Shown here piece after piece: positions 1-8,470 of a stretch of DNA of 64,000 bases. Position 1 is the first letter of the stretch, and each line of letters opens with the position of its first letter. The stretch spans positions 1,426,001 to 1,490,000 of the forward strand of contig NZ_CP126158.1 in NCBI RefSeq assembly GCF_030127145.1. The letters run 5' to 3'. The position numbers and the translations under genes were made by a program. The stretch is from Halobaculum halobium. Lineage in GTDB: Archaea; Halobacteriota; Halobacteria; Halobacteriales; Haloferacaceae. The notes beneath the pieces were generated by a model. It was not told where the DNA came from. It made no database searches and worked only from the letters and a program-made list of their open reading frames with translations.

Positions 1-555
1 CGCGGCGAACATCCGGCTGCGGGCGCCGCGGTCGGCGTTCGCCTGGCTCTCCTCGTCGGGTTCGACGAACGCGCCGATGGGGATGACCGTGAGGAGGACG
101 AGCCCGAGCGACTCGATGTCGATGTCCTCAACGCGACACAGCAGGCCGTGACCGCCCTCGTGGACGACCAGCGCGATCAGGAGCCCGAGGACGATCTCGG
201 GGGCGACCGCCGGGGGGAGAAAGTCGTTGAGGCCGGGGATGATGAGGAAGTTCGAGGGCTCGTTCGCCTGCGTCTGGACGGGGTTCTGGAGGGTCGCGAG
301 CGCCGACCACACGAGGAACGCGAACATCGCGACCATGACGACGACCGCGATGCCGACGCCGAGGTTGCTCCAGGCGCGCCAGAAGCGCCTGGGCCCCGAG
401 AGCCAGTTGAGGAACGCGCGACCGCGCTGGGTGTGGATCGTCGTCAGCGGCCCCTGGACGCGCACGGCGTCCGGGAGGTACCCGCGCGTGTACAGCGCCA
501 TGAGGACGACTGAGTACGCGAGGGCTCCCACGAGGACCCACAGGAGCGTGTTCAT
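1..555 (-). CDS. M50-family (site-2-protease-like) membrane metalloprotease, C-terminus cut by window edge
   Basis: Intramembrane zinc protease of the M50/site-2 protease class, probably cleaving membrane-bound regulators. The start codon ATG is at 555 and the frame stays open to base 1, giving 185 visible residues. A first membrane segment covers roughly residues 1-20 and a second about 65-90. A hydrophobic stretch near 130 carries the zinc motif HEGGHG (HExxH class), the signature of this family. The second zinc ligand motif (usually NxxPxxxxDG) would lie beyond the window. It is transcribed away from the neighbouring GNAT gene's 3' end. Family assignment comes from the motif in its membrane context; the substrate is unknown. 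Confidence 0.85.
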   Translation of the reverse strand, partial: MNTLLWVLVGALAYSVVLMALYTRGYLPDAVRVQGPLTTIHTQRGRAFLNWLSGPRRFWRAWSNLGVGIAVVVMVAMFAFLVWSALATLQNPVQTQANEPSNFLIIPGLNDFLPPAVAPEIVLGLLIALVVHEGGHGLLCRVEDIDIESLGLVLLTVIPIGAFVEPDEESQANADRGARSRMFAA

Positions 556-649
556 TACCGGGGACAAGTCTCCGGCGGCCAAAGGGGTTCGGGTCTCACC
601 GCGGCCCCGGCGGCGTATCCGTCGGGCGTGGGGCGGGCCCCGCGGGCGC

Positions 650-1168
650 TCACAACCGCCGCTCGAGCACGGGGGCGTCGAACGGTCGCGAGTCAAGTTC
701 CTGCAGACCGACCCGCTCGTACCCGCGGTCGGCGTACCACTCGAGAAGGAACGGGTGATCGGTGAACGAGCGGAGCCGGACGCGGTCGTGCCCGCGATCG
801 GCGACGACGCCCTCCGCGTGATCCAGAAGGCGTGCGCCCAGCCCTTCGCGCTGGTGGGCCGGACGGACCGCGAGGCGGCACACCTCCGGACAGGGCCACC
901 CGGGTCGCTCGCGGAGTTGGACCGCACCGACCGGGACGCCCGCGGGGGCCGCGGAACGAGCATCGGCGGCGGGAGCGTCGGCCGCGTCGACCACAACCCA
1001 GCACTCCCGGTCGGCGAGCCACGAGCGGACGTCGGTAGCGTCCGTCTCGGCGGCGCTCGACGGGAATCCTATCTCGGCGAGGGGGCCGTAGGCGGCGCGG
1101 TAGAGCGCGGCCAGCTCCGGGGGCGACGCCGACACGGCCGATGCCGACCGGATCACGTAGTCGGTCAC
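650..1168 (-). CDS. GNAT-family N-acetyltransferase
   Basis: About 172 residues. The GNAT acetyl-CoA-binding motif A is visible as VCRLAVRPAHQREGLGARLL, followed by the usual C-terminal element LEWYADRGYERVGL. The frame stays open upstream to 1336, but the GTG at 1168 (VTDYVIRSAS) is the best start because upstream residues look non-coding and would overlap the divergent gene's promoter. The acceptor substrate cannot be read from sequence. It is divergent from the heme-family gene that begins at 1321, with a 152-nt shared intergenic region. Confidence 0.8.
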   Translation of the reverse strand: MTDYVIRSASAVSASPPELAALYRAAYGPLAEIGFPSSAAETDATDVRSWLADRECWVVVDAADAPAADARSAAPAGVPVGAVQLRERPGWPCPEVCRLAVRPAHQREGLGARLLDHAEGVVADRGHDRVRLRSFTDHPFLLEWYADRGYERVGLQELDSRPFDAPVLERRL

Positions 1169-1320
1169 GTGTGCCGATCCCACGGAGTCGACTAAGAGAG
1201 GATCGGTCGCGGCGGTCGGCGCCGGTCGGTCGAGACAGCGTTCGGTCGCGGCGACGAGCGAACACCGCGTCGCCGCCGCGGTGACGCAAGCCACAAGCCC
1301 CTTCCACTCGAACTGCGCGC

Positions 1321-2865
1321 ATGGCGAAGCCCCCACGCACCGAAGAGGGTTGGTACGCGCTGCACGACTTCCGGACCGTCGACTGGGACGCGTGGCGCTC
1401 GGCGCCCGAGCGCGAGCGCGAGGCCGCCGTCGAGGAAGGCGTCTCGTACCTCGAGGAGCACGAGCGCGTCGTCGACGCCGAGGAGGGCGCCTCGGCCGTG
1501 TTCTCCGTGCTCGGGCACAAGGCCGACCTCATGATCGTCCACTTCCGGCCGACGCTGGACGCGCTATCGGCGGCCGAGCGTCGCTTCGAGTCGACGGCGC
1601 TCGCGGAGTTCACCGAGCAGTCGACCTCGTACGTGTCGGTGACGGAGGTCTCAGACTACGTCTCGGACAGCTACTTCGACGACGGCGAGGAGGAGACCGA
1701 CGAGGGCATCCGCCGGTACATCGAGGGGAAACTGAAGCCCGAGTTCCCCGACGACGAGTACGTCTCCTTCTACCCGATGAGCCGAAAGCGCGAGGCGGAG
1801 CAGAACTGGTACACGCTCGGGTACGACGAACGCGCCGACCTCCTGTCGGCCCACGGCGAGATCGGTCGCGAGTACGCCGGGAAGATCAAGCAGGTGATCG
1901 CCTCGTCGGTCGGGTTCGACGACTACGAGTGGGGCGTCACGCTGTTCGGCGGCGACCCCGCCGACATCAAAGACATCGTCTACGAGATGCGCTTCGACGA
2001 GGCGTCGGCGAAGTACGGCGAGTTCGGGCCGTTCTACGTGGGGCGGCGCTTCCCGCCGACGGACCTGGGTGCGTATCTCGACGGCGAGCAGGTTCCCGCG
2101 GGCGAACGCGACGGTGAGTCCGCTCACGGCGGCCCGCACGGCGAGTCGGACGCCCACGGCGAGCACGGCCACGATCACGGCGACGACGCCGGCGGTCACC
2201 ACGGCGGTCACGGCGAGTCCGGCGGCGACAGCCACCACAGCGGTGGCGACGGTGATCACGGCGACGACGGGAACGACGAGGAGGAGACCATCCGGTCCGA
2301 GTTGCAGGACCTGGACATCTACGCGGGCAAGCCCCACGGCGAAGACGTGTTCGCCACGGTGCTGTACTCGGAGGCCGACGCGGACGAGCTCTTCGGAGAA
2401 GTCGACGGTCTACGGAAGAACTTCGACCACTACGGCACGCACGTGAAGACGGCCGTCTACGAGGGGAACGAGGCCGACCGCGCGGCGGTCGTGAGCATCT
2501 GGGAGACCGCAAGCGCCGCCGAGACGGCCGCGGGCTTCCTCTCGGAGCTCCCGGGGATCGTCGAGCGTGCGGGCGAGGAGTCCGGCTTCGGGACGATGGG
2601 GATGTTCTACACCGTCAAGCCCGACTACCGCGAGGACTTCGTCGAGAAGTTCGACGTCGTCGGCGGCGTGCTCGACGACATGGACGGCCACCACGAGACG
2701 GACCTGATGGTGAACCGCGAGGACGAGAACGACATGTTCATCGCCAGCCAGTGGGCCTCCAAGGAGGACGCGATGGGCTTCTTCCGCTCGGACGACTTCC
2801 GCGACACGGTCTCGTGGGGCCGGGACGTGCTCGCGGATCGCCCGCGCCACGTATTCCTGGCGTGA
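1321..2865 (+). CDS. pitA: PitA-type two-domain protein: chlorite-dismutase-like domain, His-rich linker, antibiotic-monooxygenase-like domain
   Basis: 514 residues. The N-terminal half (about 1-245) resembles the chlorite dismutase/coproheme decarboxylase family (start EEGWYALHDFRTVDW; YPMSRKREAEQNWY near 155-170). A linker at about 265-320 is very rich in His, Gly and Asp. The C-terminal 190 residues form a dimeric alpha-beta barrel of the antibiotic biosynthesis monooxygenase type (DIYAGKPHGEDVFATVLY; MVNREDENDMFIASQW). This architecture matches haloarchaeal PitA. The family binds heme; a role as coproheme decarboxylase in late heme synthesis has been proposed for haloarchaea, and I infer it here only by family. 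The His-rich linker could bind metal or heme. It stands as a single gene. Confidence 0.85.
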   Translation: MAKPPRTEEGWYALHDFRTVDWDAWRSAPEREREAAVEEGVSYLEEHERVVDAEEGASAVFSVLGHKADLMIVHFRPTLDALSAAERRFESTALAEFTEQSTSYVSVTEVSDYVSDSYFDDGEEETDEGIRRYIEGKLKPEFPDDEYVSFYPMSRKREAEQNWYTLGYDERADLLSAHGEIGREYAGKIKQVIASSVGFDDYEWGVTLFGGDPADIKDIVYEMRFDEASAKYGEFGPFYVGRRFPPTDLGAYLDGEQVPAGERDGESAHGGPHGESDAHGEHGHDHGDDAGGHHGGHGESGGDSHHSGGDGDHGDDGNDEEETIRSELQDLDIYAGKPHGEDVFATVLYSEADADELFGEVDGLRKNFDHYGTHVKTAVYEGNEADRAAVVSIWETASAAETAAGFLSELPGIVERAGEESGFGTMGMFYTVKPDYREDFVEKFDVVGGVLDDMDGHHETDLMVNREDENDMFIASQWASKEDAMGFFRSDDFRDTVSWGRDVLADRPRHVFLA

Positions 2866-2954
2866 TACCGGGGGCGGCCCTCCCGGAGAACCACCAGACG
2901 ACGTAGCATCGGACGGCACCTCAAAATATCCGAGCTGATGCCTGCGGACCGGGG

Positions 2955-2961
2955 TTTATAT
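2955..2961 (+). promoter_or_regulatory. TATA-like box of the GAF histidine kinase gene
   Basis: TTTATAT lies 25-31 nt before the ATG at 2986, the spacing expected for a leaderless haloarchaeal transcript. It supports 2986 as the start rather than the upstream in-frame ATG at 2938. Confidence 0.6.
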
Positions 2962-2985
2962 CGACCCTGGCGAGACGGATCGGTA

Positions 2986-4671
2986 ATGACGGCCGACGAG
3001 GCCGCGGGCGACGACGATCGACTTCGGTCGCTGTACGCGGCGACGCGAGATCTCATGCGCGCGAAGAGCCGGCCGGCGCTGTGTCAGGCCGTAGTTGACG
3101 TGAGCGAGCGCGTCCTGGGCTACACGCTGACCGGCGTTCACCTCCGTGGCGACGACGGCCCGGGGCTGGTTCCCATGGCGTACCCCGACGCCGTCCGCGA
3201 GCGCTTCGAGAACGACCCGCCGACGTACGTCCCCGGCGACGAGGTGTACGGAGTGTACGAGCGGGACGATCCCCTCCGCCTCGGTGTCGAGGCGGACCGC
3301 CCGGCAGCGCCGCGTCGCGGGATCGTCGTTCCGATACCCGATCACGGCGTGTTGATCGCCGGACACGAGCGGCCGACCGACGCCCGCGACGTGTGTCTCG
3401 AACTGGTCGAGTTGCTCGGCGAGCACGCCGCGGTTGCGCTCGACGCCATCGAGCGCGAGGCGCGGCTGAACGGCCTCCACGAGACGGCCGGGGAGCTGAT
3501 GGAGGCTCGCGATAGCGCCGCCGTCGCCGCGTCGGCGACGAACACCGCCCACGAGGTGCTCGACCTGCGGTTGAATGCGGTGTATCTCGAATCGAGTGAC
3601 GGCCGCCGACTCGTCCCGGTGAGCGTGACCAGCGAGGCGCAAGCGCTGTTCGGAGAGGTGCCGGAGCTGTCAGCGGACTCGCTCGCGTGGCAGGTGTTCG
3701 AGTCGGGCGAACCCGCCCACCGGAACGACGGACGGGTGTCGCTCGGCGGCACGACACCCGAGCCGGCGATCCGAAGCGCGCTGGTGATGCCGCTGGGCGG
3801 TCACGGCGTCTTTCTCGCCGGGAGCACGCGCCCCGGTCGGTTCGACGAGCGCGACGTCGCGCTGGCGCGACTGTTCGCCGACACCGTCGAGGCCGCGCTC
3901 GACCGCGCCGAGCGAGAGGTGCTCGTCCGCCGGCGCGAGGGCGACCTCACCAGACAGAACGAGCGCCTCGACGAGTTCGCGAGCGTCGTCTCACACGATC
4001 TCCGCAACCCGCTCAACGTCGCCCAGGGCCGCCTCGAACTGCTCGACGACGAGTGCGACAGCCCGCACATCGGCCGGATCGAGACCGCACACGAACGGAT
4101 GGAGGACCTCATCGAGGACCTGCTGGCGCTCGCGCGCACCGGGCGGTCGGTGGGCGACACCGAGCCGGTGTCGCTGGAGCGGGCAGTCACCGACGTGTGG
4201 CACACGGTCGACGGCGGCGGGTCGTTGTCGGTCGGCGACCGCGTCGGCTACGTCGATGCCGACGCGTCCCGGCTACGGGAGCTGTTGGAGAATCTCGTCC
4301 GCAACGCCGTCGAACACGCCGGCGGCGACGTCGTCGTGACCGTCGGAAGCCTCGGCGGCGGCCGCGACGTGGATCAGCGCGACAGCGGCGGTCGCGAAAC
4401 CGCCGATCGCGGCTCCAACGGTCGCGGCTCCGGTGGGCGCGGCACTGGCCCCGACGGAGAGGGAAGCGGGTTCTACGTCGCCGACGACGGCCCGGGGATC
4501 CCCCCGGAGCGCCGCGACGCGGTGTTCGATCGCGGCCACACGACGGCCGACGACGGCACCGGCTTCGGTCTCGCCATCGTCGCGGAGATCGCGGGCGCCC
4601 ACGGCTGGTCCGTCCGGGTGACAGAAGCCGCCGACGGCGGCGCTCGGTTCGAGGTCGTCGTCGAGGAGTGA
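2986..4671 (+). CDS. Sensor histidine kinase with two GAF-like domains
   Basis: 561 residues, no membrane segment, so a cytoplasmic sensor. Two GAF-like domains occupy about 15-165 and 170-325. A HisKA domain follows, with the phospho-acceptor His near residue 336 in SVVSHDLRNPLN. The HATPase domain has its N box as LLENLVRNAVEHAGG, a G1 box as ADDGPGIP and a G2 region as GTGFGLAIV. Between the N and G1 boxes sits a low-complexity insert rich in Gly, Arg and Asp (about 455-495), unusual at this place. Start chosen from the TATA-like box 25 nt upstream. No receiver-domain partner is adjacent; the ligand is unknown. Confidence 0.85.
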   Translation: MTADEAAGDDDRLRSLYAATRDLMRAKSRPALCQAVVDVSERVLGYTLTGVHLRGDDGPGLVPMAYPDAVRERFENDPPTYVPGDEVYGVYERDDPLRLGVEADRPAAPRRGIVVPIPDHGVLIAGHERPTDARDVCLELVELLGEHAAVALDAIEREARLNGLHETAGELMEARDSAAVAASATNTAHEVLDLRLNAVYLESSDGRRLVPVSVTSEAQALFGEVPELSADSLAWQVFESGEPAHRNDGRVSLGGTTPEPAIRSALVMPLGGHGVFLAGSTRPGRFDERDVALARLFADTVEAALDRAEREVLVRRREGDLTRQNERLDEFASVVSHDLRNPLNVAQGRLELLDDECDSPHIGRIETAHERMEDLIEDLLALARTGRSVGDTEPVSLERAVTDVWHTVDGGGSLSVGDRVGYVDADASRLRELLENLVRNAVEHAGGDVVVTVGSLGGGRDVDQRDSGGRETADRGSNGRGSGGRGTGPDGEGSGFYVADDGPGIPPERRDAVFDRGHTTADDGTGFGLAIVAEIAGAHGWSVRVTEAADGGARFEVVVEE

Positions 4672-4754
4672 TGCGGAGTGAAAGTGAACGATACCGACAG
4701 GACAGCGCCGCAGTACGTGGGTTTCGAGGCGAAGTGAAGGGGTCGAACGGCGCG

Positions 4755-4949
4755 TCAGCGTCGCCGGAGGTAGCCCGCGAGGCCGAACAGGCCGCCGATC
4801 AGCGTGAACGCGGCCCAGCGGGGGCCCGACACGTCTCGGTCGACGGCGTCGCGGTAGACGAGCCACGCGAGCGCGACGTGGACGACGGCGGTGCCGCCGG
4901 CGAGCCGGGCGAGGCGGCGCGCGTACTGCCGGGTTCTGTCGTCGGTCAC
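4755..4949 (-). CDS. Small two-helix membrane protein
   Basis: 64 residues with a hydrophobic segment at about 17-32 (AGGTAVVHVALAWLVY) and a second at about 45-60 (AAFTLIGGLFGLAGYL), ending in basic residues. It starts 10 nt after the stop of the aldo/keto reductase on the same strand and is probably co-transcribed with it. I do not recognise a family; similar small membrane proteins are common in haloarchaea. Confidence 0.6.
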   Translation of the reverse strand: MTDDRTRQYARRLARLAGGTAVVHVALAWLVYRDAVDRDVSGPRWAAFTLIGGLFGLAGYLRRR

Positions 4950-4959
4950 GCTGCGGCCC

Positions 4960-6024
4960 TCAGTCGGCGGGCTCCGGCGGCAGCACGCCGGCGCCGCGGA
5001 GGTCGTCGCCGCCGACGGACGTGCGGAAGTCCTCGGGGTTCATGCCGTCGTCGCGGCCGATCCCGAAGTTCTCGGCGTACAGCGCGTCGACGCGCTCGCG
5101 CTCCTCGTCGCTGAGGCGGGGCGTGTCGGGCGCGGCGGCCCACTCGTCGATGTCGTCGATCGAGCGGAACGTGGGGATGACGCTCGCGACCTCCTCGTCG
5201 TCGAGGAGGTACTGGATCGATGCCTGCCCCATCGTCCGCTCGCCGTCACGTTCGAGGAATTCGATGGCCTCGACCTTCTCCCAGCCCGTCTCGAACCACG
5301 CGTCCGGGCGGTGCGCGCGGTGGTCGCCCTTGCCGAGCTCGGTGTCGGGCCTCACCTGCTTGTTGAGCAGGCCCGAGGAGTGCGGGACGCGGGCGATGAG
5401 GCTCGTGTCTGCGCCCTCCTCGCGGATCGTGTCGAGGAAGTGGCGCCCGGGCGTCTGCTCGAACAGGTTGTAGACGGTCTGGACCGCGTCGAAGTCGAGT
5501 TCGACCGCGCGGTCGCCCTCGGCGAGCCAGCCGATCGAGGGGCCGAGCGCCCAGCCGAGCGCGTCGTACAGTCCCTCCTCGCGCATGGCGTACAGCTCCT
5601 CCAGCACCTCGTCGGTCACCTCGTCGACGTTCGCGTTGTGCAAGAACAGCACGTCGAGGTACTCCATATCGAGGCGGTCGAGGCTCTGCTCGACCGCGTT
5701 CCGGAGGTACTCCGGCGAGAGGTCCTTCGGGATCTCACCGTGGCCGGCCTGTGCGTTGTTGTAGAAGTCGTAGCCGACCTTCGTGCCGACGGTCACCTCG
5801 TCGCGGTACTCGCCGAGCGCCTCCCCGATTAGTTCCTCGGAGCGCCCGTGGCCGTACACGTCGCCGGTGTCGAAGAACGTGACGCCCTCGTCAAGCGCGT
5901 GCTGGACCATGTCGACGGCGTCCTCGTCGGAGCGGTCGCCCCACCAGTCGGTGCCGACGACCCACGCACCGAAGGCCACCTCGCTCACTTCGACGCCCGA
6001 GTTGCCGAGTTCTCGGTACTGCAT
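4960..6024 (-). CDS. Aldo/keto reductase
   Basis: 354 residues; NAD(P)H-dependent oxidoreductase of the aldo/keto reductase superfamily. The start [20 protein letters not shown] is the canonical N-terminus, so ATG 6024 is chosen over the longer open frame. The catalytic Tyr is in [19 protein letters not shown], the Lys in VGTKVGYD, and the His in [13 protein letters not shown]. The carbonyl substrate is unknown. The C-terminal tail (about 320-354) is rich in Asp and Gly. It is followed by a small membrane protein gene in the same direction. Confidence 0.9.
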   Translation of the reverse strand: MQYRELGNSGVEVSEVAFGAWVVGTDWWGDRSDEDAVDMVQHALDEGVTFFDTGDVYGHGRSEELIGEALGEYRDEVTVGTKVGYDFYNNAQAGHGEIPKDLSPEYLRNAVEQSLDRLDMEYLDVLFLHNANVDEVTDEVLEELYAMREEGLYDALGWALGPSIGWLAEGDRAVELDFDAVQTVYNLFEQTPGRHFLDTIREEGADTSLIARVPHSSGLLNKQVRPDTELGKGDHRAHRPDAWFETGWEKVEAIEFLERDGERTMGQASIQYLLDDEEVASVIPTFRSIDDIDEWAAAPDTPRLSDEERERVDALYAENFGIGRDDGMNPEDFRTSVGGDDLRGAGVLPPEPAD

Positions 6025-6132
6025 GTCCCGCGCTTGGCACCGCCGGCACTTATCCGGCCCGGTTGTCGTGTCAGCTGTCGGTGTCGCCCGCGACGCGAAC
6101 GCTTTTTCGCCGCCGAGTGAATCTACCGAGCC

Positions 6133-8438
6133 ATGCACACGGCCCCGGTTCACGTGGGGGTACTCGCGGCCGACGAGCGGAGCGCGGAGCGACGGACGGC
6201 GCACTCGGTCGCCGGGCGGGTCGCCGCGGCGGTCGAGTCGGTCTCGCTGTCCGCGGTCGCCGCCGGCGAGGTCGACCTCGACGCGTTCGACGCGCTGTGG
6301 TGGCACCGCGACGCCCCGTTCGACGACTGCGACGCCCCCGTCGCCGACGCGGGTCCCGCGGTCCGCGCGTACCTCGAGTCGGGGGCGGGCTCGTCCTCAG
6401 CGCGCGGGCGCTCCCCGCGGTGGCGGCGCTCGGTATCGACCGGATCGCGCCGGACGCGACCGGCGCGACCCACTCGGACGACGTCGCGGGTTACCGGGTC
6501 CGCGCGACCCACCGCGACCACCCGTTGTTCGAAGGGTTCGACGGTCCGGAGGCCGCCGGGCCGCCGCGGATCCCGCTGGTCGGACCGGGCGGGGAGGCGG
6601 CGTACGCCCGCTACGACGACCTGCTGCCCGCGACCGGCGACGTGCTCGCGTGCGCGACCCACGGTGGCCATGACATCTACCACGAGAAGTCCGTGATCGA
6701 GTGGCGCGTCGGCGACGGCGCCGTCCTCGGCCTCGGCGGGACCCTCCGGTTCGACGGCCCCGACGACGGCCGCGGCCACGAGCGCGAGCGCCTGCTTCGG
6801 AACGCGTTCGCGACGCTTGGGCGCGAGACCCTCCCGGCGTTCACCGGTCGCCCGTCGACGCCAGAGGGGTTCGCCGCCCTCCGCGAGCGCCTCGCCGACG
6901 ATCACCACCGGCCGGCGTACCACCTCTCGCCGCCGGCGAACTGGCTCAACGACCCGAACGGGCTGATCAAACACGGCGGCCGCTACCACGTCTTCTACCA
7001 GTACAACCCGGGCGGGCCATTCCACGACGCGATCCACTGGGGACACGCCGTCAGCGACGACCTCCTCCGCTGGGAGGACGAGTCCGTCGCGCTCGCGCCC
7101 GACCCTGACGGCCCCGACCGCGACGGCTGCTGGTCCGGCTGCACCGTCGTCGACACCGACGGCACGCCGACGCTGCTGTACACGGGCGGCCGCGGCCGCG
7201 ACCAGCTCCCCTGCCTGGCGACGACCGACGACCACGGCCTCCGGTCGTGGGAGAAACACGCCGGCAACCCCGTGATCGAGTCGGCGCCCGCGGGTTTGGA
7301 CGTGTACGAGACGGCCGACTGGGCCGCCGAGTTCCGCGACCACTGCGTCTGGCGCGAGAACGGCGTCTGGTACCACCTGATCGGGTCCGGCGTGGTCGGC
7401 GACGACGGCGACGACGCGCTCGACAACGCAGACGCGCTCGGCGGAGACGACGACCCCCGCGAGGGAGACGGCGCGGCGCTGCTGTACCGCGGCGAGAGCC
7501 TCGACGAGTGGGAGTACGTCGGCGTGTTCCACGCGGGCGAGGGCCCCCGCGGTGCGCCAGTCTGGGAGTGTCCCGAGGTGCTGACGTTCGAGGACGCCCG
7601 CCTGCTGCACGTCTCGGACGACGACCGCGTGGCGTACTACCTCGGCGAAACCGACCTCGGCGACCCCGCGGCGCCCGCCGGGAGCGACGCCGCCGCGCCC
7701 GACTTCGACGTGCGCGAGGCCGGGCTGCTCGACCACGGCGACTTCTACGCGCCGCAGTCGCTGTGGGACGAGGAACACGACCGCTATCTCACCTGGGGGT
7801 GGCTCCCCGAGACGCGCGACGCGAGCGCCCAGTGGGACGCCGGCTGGTCCGGCACGATGTCGCTCCCGCGGGTGATCGACACCGACGAGAGGGGTCGCCT
7901 GCGCCAACGACCCGCGTCGGAGCTGACCGCTCTCCGCGCGGATCACGTGCTGTCCGAGACGGTCGCGCTCGACTCGGAGGAGCGGCTGTTCGACGCCCGC
8001 GGCGGCGCCCTCGAACTCGACTGCACGCTCCGCCTCGGCGACGCCGACGCGGTCGGTCTCTCGGTGCTGGAGTCGCCCGCGGCGACCGAGCGGACCGTGA
8101 TCCGCTACGACGGCGAGACGGTGACCGTCGACCGCGGCGACGCCGGCGGCGGCGAGCGCGTGAACCGCGCGCCGCGCGGAATGCCCGTCGGCGACGTGGG
8201 GCCGGCGGGAGCGGGCGGCGGCGGTGGCGGCGCGGGCGACGCCGTGTCGCTGCGGGCGTTCGTCGACGGCTCGACGCTGGAACTGTTCGCGAACGAGCGC
8301 CGCTGCCTCACGACCCGGGTGTACCCGACCCGTGCGGACGCCGACCGCGTGTCGGCGTTCGCGGTCGGCGGCGACGCGGAGATCGCGGTCGACGCGTGGA
8401 CGATGGCAGGCACGTGGCCCACGTCGACCGGGCGGTAG
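6133..8438 (+). CDS. GH32 fructosidase with fused N-terminal glutamine-amidotransferase-like domain; frame broken by a probable 1-nt deletion near 6385
   Basis: Hydrolyses beta-fructosides (sucrose, levan or inulin oligomers). After restoring one G in the G5 run at 6381-6385 the protein is 768 residues. Residues 1-245 resemble a ThuA/DUF4960-like flavodoxin fold (YLES then [18 protein letters not shown]) ending with a [12 protein letters not shown] segment. The GH32 catalytic part begins at about 255: nucleophile Asp in NWLNDPNG (about 272), the transition-state motif as FRDHCVW (about 402, His replacing the usual Pro of RDP) and the acid/base Glu in WECPEVL (about 478). The C-terminal beta sandwich includes [15 protein letters not shown]. 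No signal peptide. Without the correction the frame shifts from codon phase 6133 to that of 6063. Converges on the GH68 gene 32 nt away. Confidence 0.85.
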
Positions 8439-8470
8439 ACGAGCGAGGGGCCGTCCCCACCGACCCGTGA

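Noticed and set aside
2140-2290. Repeated GGCGACG/CACGGCGAG-like words suggested a DNA repeat
   Set aside because: They encode the His/Gly/Asp-rich linker of PitA and are explained by protein composition.
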